A stretch of 64,000 nt of DNA from JAJDAH01 sp964487605 (GTDB lineage Bacteria > Myxococcota_A > Polyangia > Polyangiales > Polyangiaceae): contig CAZARU010000007.1 in the NCBI GenBank assembly GCA_964487605.1, positions 1-64,000 of the forward strand, read 5' to 3'. The translations under genes and the position numbers were made by a program. Under the pieces are notes generated by a model. It was not told where the DNA came from, made no database searches, and saw only the letters and a program-made list of their open reading frames with translations. Positions 17,444 to 24,804 of the stretch are shown one piece after another (the stretch's first letter is position 1; each line of letters begins with the position of its first letter).

Positions 17444-17947
17444 TCACCGGCTCTCGTACATCCGCCTCAGGCACGCGCGGAACTCCGTCGCTGGGGCGAT
17501 GAGCAGCGCGGCATCGTAACCTTGTCCCGCCAGCGCCCTCGCCTTGGCCTCGGCCACGGCCTCGTACGCGGCGCCGACACCCATGCCACCGGTGCACAGG
17601 TGCGCGGCGATGACGGTGACGCTCCTGCTCATCCCGGCCGCACAGTGCACCAGCACGTTGCCGACCGTCATGCGCTCCTCGATGAAGGGCAGCGCTTCCT
17701 CGAGGGTGTCTTCCAGCTCCTGCTCGCCGTTGCCACCGTCCGCGATGGGACGATACAGCCACTTCGTCTCGGGGCGGCGCGGCTCCCGGACGGCGTCGTC
17801 CGCGAAGAGCGGCACCGGGCACAAGGAGACGATGCCGGTGAACGGCGCCTCGGTTCCCGCGGGCATCACCGGGCGTGGCTCGCCCGCGAGCGCGGCGCGT
17901 CCCGAGCGGTAGTCCCCGAGGTACAGGCGCTCGCGAATCAGCCACAT
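17444..17947 (-). CDS. Dual-specificity protein phosphatase family protein
   Basis: 167 residues. The active site HCAAGMSRS matches the HC-x5-R-S signature of cysteine-dependent phosphatases, with LVHCAAGMSRSVTVIAAHL forming the P-loop and helix; an Asp in the PIADGG segment may be the general acid. The N-terminal WLIRERLYLGDYRSG resembles the substrate-recognition strand of eukaryotic-like dual-specificity phosphatases. Myxobacteria have many Ser/Thr/Tyr kinases, so a signalling role is plausible. ATG 17947 is used because the fold starts at once; the longer open frame upstream looks non-coding. Confidence 0.85.
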   Translation of the reverse strand: MWLIRERLYLGDYRSGRAALAGEPRPVMPAGTEAPFTGIVSLCPVPLFADDAVREPRRPETKWLYRPIADGGNGEQELEDTLEEALPFIEERMTVGNVLVHCAAGMSRSVTVIAAHLCTGGMGVGAAYEAVAEAKARALAGQGYDAALLIAPATEFRACLRRMYESR

Positions 17948-18092
17948 CGTCGTCGGTCCCAGCCCCACCCCTGGGCGACATGCGTAACGGATTTCCAACG
18001 CTCGCGCCAGGCCGCGTCGAAGACCTCGTCGAGCTCCGGCGCATCGCGCGGCACGCGCCCGGTCCAGCGTGGTCGCTCCGGCGGTGTGGCGT

Positions 18093-19106
18093 TCACGGGC
18101 AAAGCACGACGCGCCCGGTCGCAGCCCGCTCCGCGAGGGCGCGGTGGGCGTCCTCGGCGCGCTCGAGGGGAAGCTCGCGATCGATGACCACGTCGAGCTC
18201 ACCGCGCCTCATCAGATCGAAGCAGTCGACGAGATCGCGGCGGCTGCAGCCGTGGCTACCGGCGATGGTCAGCCCGACCAGGATGACGGCGCCCGGATTG
18301 AACGTGATCTTCTCGGTCGTGATGTTGCCCACGAGCACCAGGCGCCCGCGGCGCCGGAGGCTCTTGAGCGCCGCTCGAAACGTGGCGTTGCCGGTCAGCT
18401 CGAGCGCCACGTCGGCACCGCCGAGGCGGCGAACTTCCTTCTCGAAGTTGCCGTCGGGACTCACCACCACGTTGTCCGCACCGATCTCCTCGAGGGCCTT
18501 CACCTTCGCGGGGCTCGTGGTGGTGGCGATGACGCGCGCGCCCATGCGCTTCGCGAGCTGAACCGCGGGCATCCCGACCCCGCCGCTGGCTCCAGTCACG
18601 AGCACGGTCTCGCCCAGTTCCAGCCGCGCGTGGTGTCGCAGCGCGCGCAGCGCGACGGCCGCCGTACACGCCGTGGGGGCCGCCTTCACGAGCGGGATCT
18701 CGGCGGGTACCTCGACCAGCGCGCGATGATGCGCGGCCACGAGCTCGGCGTAGCCGCCGTCCACCGTGTGTCCGAAGCTCTGCCACGCGCGCTCGCAATC
18801 GACCTGGTGTCCCGCGGCGCAGCTCTCGCATTCGCCGCAGTGAGGGCGGTGCAGGTTCGCGACGCGACTGCCCACCGCGAACGAAGTGACGGCGCTGCCG
18901 ACCTCCACGACCTCGCCTGCGAACTCGTGCCCCAGGATGGTCGGCAGCTTCATGGCGGGGAATCCGCCGCGGCGATCGATCAGATCCCGCCCGCAAACAC
19001 CGCACGCGGCGACGCGCACTAGGACGTCTTCCGGTCCGAGCTTCGGGTCTGCGACGGTCCTATGGTGGAAGGGCCCGCCGATGGCGTCCAGGACGGCGGC
19101 GCGCAT
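18093..19106 (-). CDS. Zinc-dependent alcohol dehydrogenase family protein
   Basis: 337 residues of the medium-chain dehydrogenase/reductase family. The catalytic zinc ligands are in CGVCGRD and GHEFAGEV; the structural zinc loop is CGECESCAAGHQVDC with four Cys; the NAD(P) site is VLVTGASGGVGMPAVQLAK. It oxidises an alcohol or reduces an aldehyde or ketone; the substrate is unknown. The ATG at 19106 shares one base with the stop of the upstream metallophosphatase-like gene (TGATG), so the two are translated together although one product is cytosolic and the other exported. Confidence 0.9.
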   Translation of the reverse strand: MRAAVLDAIGGPFHHRTVADPKLGPEDVLVRVAACGVCGRDLIDRRGGFPAMKLPTILGHEFAGEVVEVGSAVTSFAVGSRVANLHRPHCGECESCAAGHQVDCERAWQSFGHTVDGGYAELVAAHHRALVEVPAEIPLVKAAPTACTAAVALRALRHHARLELGETVLVTGASGGVGMPAVQLAKRMGARVIATTTSPAKVKALEEIGADNVVVSPDGNFEKEVRRLGGADVALELTGNATFRAALKSLRRRGRLVLVGNITTEKITFNPGAVILVGLTIAGSHGCSRRDLVDCFDLMRRGELDVVIDRELPLERAEDAHRALAERAATGRVVLCP

Positions 19107-20392
19107 CACTTCTCCAGGACGAGTTCGTCGAGCTTCATGCCCACCTCGTCGATGGCCTCGAGCGAGAGCTTGCCGTCGGCGACGGTGACGAGACCGACCG
19201 ACCGGGTGTCGGCAATCGTGAGGATTTCGGTGCAGTCGCGGTGGTTGTTGCCCACGTCTTCGCTCGGGGAGATGAGCCCGACGTTCGTCATCACGTGGGG
19301 AATGCCGCCGACGATCTCCGAGCGCTCGTAGTACTTGTCGTGGCCCACCAGCACCAGGTCGACGCCGCCGCTCTCCTTGAACGTCTTGATGAAGGAGTTC
19401 TGCACCCAGACCCGGTCGCCGGCGCGGTTCTTCTGCAGGCTCGAGCACGCAGGGTAGTGCCAGGCGCCGATGACGAAGGTGGGATCGTCCTCGCCGTCGT
19501 GCGCCAGCGCGTTCTGTTCGCGAAGCCAGGCGGGCTGCTCCGTCGAGATGTCGAGGTTGACCAGCGACGTCGTCGAGTCCAGCGAGAACGCGAGCAAGGG
19601 TCCGTATCGCGTGGCGTACCAGCGCTCGTTGTTCGGCAGCACGAAGAGGTCCTTCAGGTTCGCGTTGCCCCCGGGCCCATCCACGTGGTTCGAGCCCGCC
19701 GGCAGGAGGATCAGGTTCGAGATCCACGGCGCTGCCGTCCGAAAGTAGCTGCGCCAGTCCTCGAGCAGCTCGCCACTGTCGACCATGTCCCCGCTCTCCA
19801 CCAGGAGGTGCGGGCGAAAATTCCGCAGGTGGGAAGCGAACTTTGCCACGTGTTCGGACTGCCCCGGGGCGTGGAACTCGCCGAAGTGGACGAAGCGAAA
19901 CGCCGAGCGCCCTGGCGTGACGAACACGCCCCTGCGCACGGCGCCGGTGCCGTCCACGCGCACCTCGTACCAGTAGGCCGTCGCCGGCAGGAGCACGCCC
20001 AGGTCCACGTGATGGAGGTTCGCGCTGGTCGAGGACGCCGCCGTCTCGCCCAGCGAGGGACTGCTGCCGAACGCGACGGTGCCCGTCGTCGCGCTCACCG
20101 TGCGCCAGCTGACGACGATGCGACGCGGCTCCGGCATCGTGACCCACGGAGGGAAGTCGATCTCCGGGGGCAGAGGTTCGTCCGCGGGCCAGTCCGGGTC
20201 CGTGTCGTTGCCGGGCGCGGGAGCGCCGGCGCCGCCCGCCGCGCCGCTCGCGCCTCCGCTGCCACCTGCGCCGCCGGACGACGCGCCGGAGGCTCCGTCC
20301 GCCGCGCCGCTCTCCTCGGCCGAGCTGCACGCAGCGAGCGCGAGGGCGATGAGCGAAGCGCCGAGCCTGGCTGCGCGCACGTGGCCCGACAT
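19106..20392 (-). CDS. Metallophosphatase-like lipoprotein with altered metal site
   Basis: 428 residues. A lipoprotein signal ends in LALAACSS (Cys22), followed by a Gly/Ala/Ser linker (30-60), a fibronectin III-like domain typical of purple acid phosphatases (about 88-158) and a calcineurin-like phosphoesterase domain (165-405). The metal motifs are recognisable but changed: GEFH (Glu172 where Asp is usual), GDMVD (Asp202), NH at 235-236, WHYP (His312) and GHDKYYER, where the last canonical His is Lys353. It could be an inactive binding protein or use a different metal set. It is exported and coupled by one-base overlap to the dehydrogenase. Confidence 0.85.
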   Translation of the reverse strand: MSGHVRAARLGASLIALALAACSSAEESGAADGASGASSGGAGGSGGASGAAGGAGAPAPGNDTDPDWPADEPLPPEIDFPPWVTMPEPRRIVVSWRTVSATTGTVAFGSSPSLGETAASSTSANLHHVDLGVLLPATAYWYEVRVDGTGAVRRGVFVTPGRSAFRFVHFGEFHAPGQSEHVAKFASHLRNFRPHLLVESGDMVDSGELLEDWRSYFRTAAPWISNLILLPAGSNHVDGPGGNANLKDLFVLPNNERWYATRYGPLLAFSLDSTTSLVNLDISTEQPAWLREQNALAHDGEDDPTFVIGAWHYPACSSLQKNRAGDRVWVQNSFIKTFKESGGVDLVLVGHDKYYERSEIVGGIPHVMTNVGLISPSEDVGNNHRDCTEILTIADTRSVGLVTVADGKLSLEAIDEVGMKLDELVLEK

Positions 20393-20447
20393 GCGCACGA
20401 GCCTAGCGCACGGCGCGCCGGCTGTGGGCGTGGCGTCGCGAGGCCGC

Positions 20448-20852
20448 TCAGAGCTTGGTGGGCGAGCCGGCCTTGGGCGCGTCGGCGGGCTTCGGCGGCG
20501 CCGCTTTCGGATCGGCCGGCTTGGCCGGCTCCGCGGGCTTCGGCTTCGCGGACTCCGCCGGCTTGGCGGCCTTCGCGTCGGCGGGCTTCGCGTCCGCGGG
20601 CTTTGCGTCGGCGGGCTTCGTGTCGGCGGGTTTAGCGGCGCCTTCCGCGGGCTTCTCGTCGTCCTCGCCGCCCGCGTCGCCGTCGGCGTCGTCCTTGGCC
20701 GCGGGCTCTTCTTCGTCGTCGTCGTCGAGCAGCTCGTTCTGCGCCGGCGCGGGCGCGACGACGGGCGCCACAGGCGGAATGCTGGCGGGACCGCCGCTGC
20801 CACAGCCGACGGTTCCGAGGAGGAGGAGGAGCGCAGTACCGGTGAGACGCAT
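20448..20852 (-). CDS. Low-complexity lipoprotein with Lys-Pro-Ala-Asp repeats
   Basis: 134 residues. The signal LLLLLGTVGCGSG has a clear lipobox with Cys17. Residues about 41-65 are strongly acidic (DDDDEEE and similar); the remainder is built from KPADA/KPAEP units, at least four in near-perfect tandem around residues 74-93. It is likely a disordered spacer or cell-wall associated lipoprotein; such Pro/Ala/Lys repeats occur in envelope-spanning proteins. There is no catalytic domain. It may be co-transcribed with the VanW gene upstream. Confidence 0.7.
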   Translation of the reverse strand: MRLTGTALLLLLGTVGCGSGGPASIPPVAPVVAPAPAQNELLDDDDEEEPAAKDDADGDAGGEDDEKPAEGAAKPADTKPADAKPADAKPADAKAAKPAESAKPKPAEPAKPADPKAAPPKPADAPKAGSPTKL

Positions 20853-20924
20853 CGTGTCGCGGAGGCTAGCCCCGGCGCCCGGCGGGGCACAAGGGGGCCC
20901 GGACGTCGCTCTCGTGGACGGCGC

Positions 20925-22571
20925 TCAGTTCCGTCGCCCTCGGTTCGCCTTCGCCGACGCGCTCGCGGGCTCGCCCTTCGGGTCCTTCTCCCGCTTGCCG
21001 TCGTCGCCCTCGCCCTCGGCCTCCGCGCCGCCGCGCCAGAACGGCATGCCCCTGGCCTCGGTCCAGCCGTAGCGCCCGAAGCGACCCGGCTCGCGGATCT
21101 CGCTCATGGCACCCGCGCGTGCGTTTCCGTCTTCGAGGTTGGCCCCCTGCGTCGCGACGAGGAGCTCGTCCGCGACGTACTCGGGGTGAGGATCGTCCGA
21201 TGCCTTGCTGGGCTCCGTGGTCGCAGCCGCCGTGCCCCTTCGAACGATCTGCGGCGTGGGCGGGTAGACCTCCGACCAGCGCTCGCGGACGGCGTGGGTA
21301 CCCGTTCGGACGATCCGGTACCGGTGGAGCTTGAACCCGGGGATCCCGCGCTGGCCGAGCACGCGCTCGCCTTCCGGGAGCGCGGCGTCGGGTCGTTCCA
21401 CCTCCTCGTAGGGGAGCGCTTCGTCGATCTTCCGGATGAGCGTCACGGTTCGATCGGTCGGGGGACCCAGCACCTCGGCGCGAACGACGCCGTTCTTCAC
21501 CGTCTGGTGCAGCACCACCGGGTGGGCGAACGGATTGCGAACGCGGAACGTGATCGTCGGGTACACGACCGTCGCGTCGAGCCCCATCTTGATGTACGAG
21601 CTCGGTCGCGTGTGCGGATGGCGCTCGACGATCTCGAGGCCCGCGAAGAACGCAGCGCCGTGGAGCGTCCCGCTGATCTGGCAGGTACCGCCGCCGATGC
21701 CGTCCACGAGCTCTCCCTCCGCGATGACGGGGGCCACTTTGTAGCCGCTCGCCTCGTCGCGTGGCCCCACCACCTCGTTGAAGTCGAACGTCTCACCCGG
21801 CAGGAGCACGCGCCCGTCGAGCTTCGACGCGGCCAGGCGCAGGTTGAAGGTCCGAGCCTCGTAGCGAATTGCCCGGTTGTAGCGGGTCTCGAACCACCCG
21901 AGCACGTGGTCGAAGCGGACGTTGCCGAGCTCCGCGGCCACGCGTCGGGGGCGGCGCTCCTCGAACACGGCGCTCGCCTCGCGCTCGCCGCGCCACAGCG
22001 CCGCCTCCACGGCGAACATCGTGGCATCCACGTCGAGCAGGCGGCCGAACTCCTCGGTCACGAGCGCCTTCTTCTCGAGGTCGAGGCGGGCGTCCACCGG
22101 GAGGCGGTCCGCGCCGTCCTTCACCCGGAGCAGCGTGGTGAGGGCGCGCTCCCGCTGCAGCGAGAGCGGCACGGGCAGCGCGATGACGCCGACGCCACCG
22201 GACGAACGCCACGCGCGCCGCAGCGGGCTGGTCGGATCCTTCGCGTCGCGAACGAGCGCCGTGAGTCGCAGCTTGTCGATCTCGACGCCCAGCTCCCCGA
22301 AGCTCGTCGCCTTGCGCTCGTCGGGTCCCAGCAGCAGCGTGAACGATCCGGCCACGTGGCGGCGCACCGAATCGACGGCCCGGGACACCGCCGAGTCGTC
22401 GAGGACCAGGGGCCGCCCGAGCAGCTCCACGGGCGGCGGTGGCGCTTTCGGGTCGTCGGGCCCCGGCGTGCGAGGGACGAGCAGGACGCCGATGGCGATG
22501 CCCGCGGCGACGGCGACGCCCACCGCGACCACGCTGGGCGGGACGTTCACTTCGCGCCCGAGGACCCGCAT
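20925..22571 (-). CDS. VanW family protein
   Basis: 548 residues from ATG 22571 (GTG 22589 is an in-frame alternative). An N-terminal membrane helix (about 13-32) is followed by about 200 residues likely corresponding to the peptidoglycan-binding-4 type domains of this family, then the VanW core: FNLRLAASKLDGRVLLPGETFDFN, GGGTCQISGTLHGAAFFAGL and TVVYPTITFRVRNPF. The C-terminus is charged and disordered. VanW proteins occur in some vancomycin-resistance clusters, but most are chromosomal envelope proteins of unknown activity. It is divergent from uvrC over 68 bases. Confidence 0.88.
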   Translation of the reverse strand: MRVLGREVNVPPSVVAVGVAVAAGIAIGVLLVPRTPGPDDPKAPPPPVELLGRPLVLDDSAVSRAVDSVRRHVAGSFTLLLGPDERKATSFGELGVEIDKLRLTALVRDAKDPTSPLRRAWRSSGGVGVIALPVPLSLQRERALTTLLRVKDGADRLPVDARLDLEKKALVTEEFGRLLDVDATMFAVEAALWRGEREASAVFEERRPRRVAAELGNVRFDHVLGWFETRYNRAIRYEARTFNLRLAASKLDGRVLLPGETFDFNEVVGPRDEASGYKVAPVIAEGELVDGIGGGTCQISGTLHGAAFFAGLEIVERHPHTRPSSYIKMGLDATVVYPTITFRVRNPFAHPVVLHQTVKNGVVRAEVLGPPTDRTVTLIRKIDEALPYEEVERPDAALPEGERVLGQRGIPGFKLHRYRIVRTGTHAVRERWSEVYPPTPQIVRRGTAAATTEPSKASDDPHPEYVADELLVATQGANLEDGNARAGAMSEIREPGRFGRYGWTEARGMPFWRGGAEAEGEGDDGKREKDPKGEPASASAKANRGRRN

Positions 22572-22639
22572 CGAGTGGGCGTCTACCACGGTCCCGACGC
22601 GGATCCAGGGAAGGGCACGGCCCGGCGAGCCATCGCATA

Positions 22640-24607
22640 ATGGCGCCCGTGGCTGCGGCGGAACTCGACGCGAAGCTCGACTCGCTCCCGACGAGCCCGG
22701 GCTGCTACGTGTTTCGCGACGGCAAGCGGGCCGTCCTGTACGTGGGCAAGGCCAAGAGCCTGCGCGCGCGCGTGAAGAGCTACTTCCAGGCGAGCTCGGG
22801 AGACACGCGCGCGTTCGTGCCGGTGCTCCTCGGCGTGGTGCAGGACTTCGAGACCATCGTGACGGTCACCGAGAAGGAGGCCGCCATCCTGGAGAACAGC
22901 CTGATCAAGGAGCTGAAGCCCCGCTTCAACGTCAAGCTGCGAGACGACAAGGAGTTCCTCACGCTGCGGCTCTCTTCCAGCCACGCCTGGCCTCGCCTCG
23001 ATCTGGTGCGGAGGCCGGTGGACGACGGCGCGCGCTACTTCGGCCCGTACCACTCCGCGACGGCTGCACGGCGGACGCTGCACCTCGTCGAGAAGCACTT
23101 TCAGCTCCGGACGTGCTCCGACGCGGAGCTCGAGCGCCGCCGTCGCCCCTGCCTTCAGTACCAGATCAAGCGGTGTCCGGCCCCGTGCGTCCTTCCGGTC
23201 GACTCCGACGTGTACGCGCACCAGGTCCGCGCCGTCGGGCTCTTCCTCGACGGCCGGCACGACGAGCTGACACGCGACCTGGAGAGCAGCATGAACGAGG
23301 CGAGCGGTCGCATGGACTACGAGCTCGCGGCCACGTACCGCGATCAGCTCGCAGCCGTCGAGAGCGCACGCGCCGAGCAGCGCGTGGTCGTGGCCACTCG
23401 CGCGGACCAGGACGTGCTCGGACTCCACCGCGAAGCGGATCTGATCGAGCTCGCGGTGCTCACGGTGCGCGCCGGACGCGTCGTCGACGCGACGACGTTC
23501 TCGACGAAGAAGCTCGAGCTTCCCGACGACGAGGTGGTTGCCGCGTTTCTCCGCGAGCGCTACGCGGACGCGTCGGGCGGCACGGAGCTGGTCCCGGACG
23601 AGATCCTGGTGCCGGTGCTCCCCGAGGGTGCCGCGGGCGTGGCGGAGTGGCTCACGGACCTGCGCCAGAGCCGCGGCGGCGCCGCGCGGAAGGTGCAGGT
23701 CCTGCGGCCGGTGCGCGGTCCGAGAAAGCGCCTGCACGATCTGGCGATGGAGAACGCGCGGCACGCGTTCCTGGAGAAGCGGCGCGCCGCGAACGATCTC
23801 GACGAACGCCTCGCGCGATTGCAGAACAAGCTCCGGCTGCCGACGGTGCCGCGCCGGATCGAGTGCTGCGACATCTCGCACCTGGGCGGGGGCGACACGG
23901 TGGGCGCCGTCGTCGCCGTCACGGACGGCGCCGCCGACAGGAAGCGCTACCGTACGTTCCACGTTCGCGGCGTCGCGGAGGGCGACGACTACGCGGCGAT
24001 GTACCAGGTGCTCTCGCGGCGCTTCCGCCGCGGACGCCGGGTGGAGGCCGGTGACGGCGAGCCGACGGACCAGGACGCGCGGGCGGCGGAGTGGGACCTG
24101 CCGGACCTGTTCGTCGTGGACGGCGGCCGAGGTCAACTCGGCGTGGCGCTGACTGCGGCGCGCGATCTCGGGCTGCACGATCTGAAGGTCGTCGGCCTCG
24201 CCAAGGAGCGTGACCTGACCAGCGAGCACGTGACCGATCGGATCTACCTGCCGGGGCAGAAGAACCCGATCATCCTCCGGTCCAACAGCCCCGAGCTGTT
24301 CCTGCTCGCCCTCGCGCGCGACGAGGCGCACCGGTTCGCGAACGTGGGGCGCGAGCGCCTGGGCAACAAGCGAAGGCTGACGTCGGAGCTCGACGCCGTC
24401 CGCGGCATCGGCGCCAAGACCCGGAAGGCGCTGCTCACCGCCCTCGGCTCGGCGAAGGCGGTTCGAGACGCCACGGACGAGGCGCTCCTGGCGGTCCCCG
24501 GCGTCACCCGCCGGCAGGTGGCGTCGCTGCGGGAGCATTTCGCGTCCCCGCCCGACGCCGAGCCGCCGCCAGCCTCGCAGCCTCGCCCCGACGCCCCCGC
24601 CGACTGA
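22640..24607 (+). CDS. uvrC: Excinuclease ABC subunit C
   Basis: 655 residues, the normal length. UvrC makes both incisions around DNA lesions with UvrA and UvrB. The GIY-YIG nuclease is at the N-terminus (GCY at 21-23, YVG at 34-36, then ENSLIKELKPRFNVKLRDDK near 88-107). A UVR motif for UvrB binding lies near 215-245; the RNase H-like endonuclease domain includes CCDISHLGG and LFVVDGGRGQLG; two helix-hairpin-helix motifs (VRGIGAKTRKALL, VPGVTRRQVASL) close the protein. ATG 22640 gives the canonical N-terminus. A perfect hairpin follows the stop. Confidence 0.96.
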   Translation: MAPVAAAELDAKLDSLPTSPGCYVFRDGKRAVLYVGKAKSLRARVKSYFQASSGDTRAFVPVLLGVVQDFETIVTVTEKEAAILENSLIKELKPRFNVKLRDDKEFLTLRLSSSHAWPRLDLVRRPVDDGARYFGPYHSATAARRTLHLVEKHFQLRTCSDAELERRRRPCLQYQIKRCPAPCVLPVDSDVYAHQVRAVGLFLDGRHDELTRDLESSMNEASGRMDYELAATYRDQLAAVESARAEQRVVVATRADQDVLGLHREADLIELAVLTVRAGRVVDATTFSTKKLELPDDEVVAAFLRERYADASGGTELVPDEILVPVLPEGAAGVAEWLTDLRQSRGGAARKVQVLRPVRGPRKRLHDLAMENARHAFLEKRRAANDLDERLARLQNKLRLPTVPRRIECCDISHLGGGDTVGAVVAVTDGAADRKRYRTFHVRGVAEGDDYAAMYQVLSRRFRRGRRVEAGDGEPTDQDARAAEWDLPDLFVVDGGRGQLGVALTAARDLGLHDLKVVGLAKERDLTSEHVTDRIYLPGQKNPIILRSNSPELFLLALARDEAHRFANVGRERLGNKRRLTSELDAVRGIGAKTRKALLTALGSAKAVRDATDEALLAVPGVTRRQVASLREHFASPPDAEPPPASQPRPDAPAD

Positions 24608-24617
24608 ACGGGCGGGA

Positions 24618-24636
24618 GCGCCAACCCGGTTGGCGC
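24618..24636 (+). terminator. Hairpin after uvrC
   Basis: GCGCCAACC-C-GGTTGGCGC, a perfect inverted repeat of nine base pairs, 10 bases after the uvrC stop. No T run follows, so it may be a terminator of the GC-hairpin kind or only stabilise the 3' end. Confidence 0.5.
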
Positions 24637-24747
24637 CGCCACGGGGAATCGCCCCCGATCAGGCCGCGATCGTCCCGGCACGTCGCTTGCTCAGTACCCT
24701 GGCGGCTCAGAAGGCCGACGTCCCGTCCTCACCGGCCGAGTCCGCGA

Positions 24748-24777
24748 TTGACAACAATGGTCTCGCGCACTTAGCCT
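24748..24777 (+). promoter_or_regulatory. Promoter of the VWA lipoprotein gene
   Basis: A perfect TTGACA (24748-24753), an 18-base spacer and TAGCCT (24772-24777), 27 bases before the ATG. AAGGAG at 24789-24794 is the ribosome site. Confidence 0.55.
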
Positions 24778-24804
24778 TCGCCCGCACCAAGGAGCAGCAT
24801 TTCG

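Noticed and set aside
17957..17976. CCCAG...CTGGG hairpin between dehydrogenase and phosphatase genes
   Set aside because: Only a five-pair stem, next to the phosphatase start; too weak to call a terminator.
20560..20640. CRISPR-like direct repeats
   Set aside because: These are the in-frame Lys-Pro-Ala-Asp codon repeats of the lipoprotein gene, with no unique spacers.
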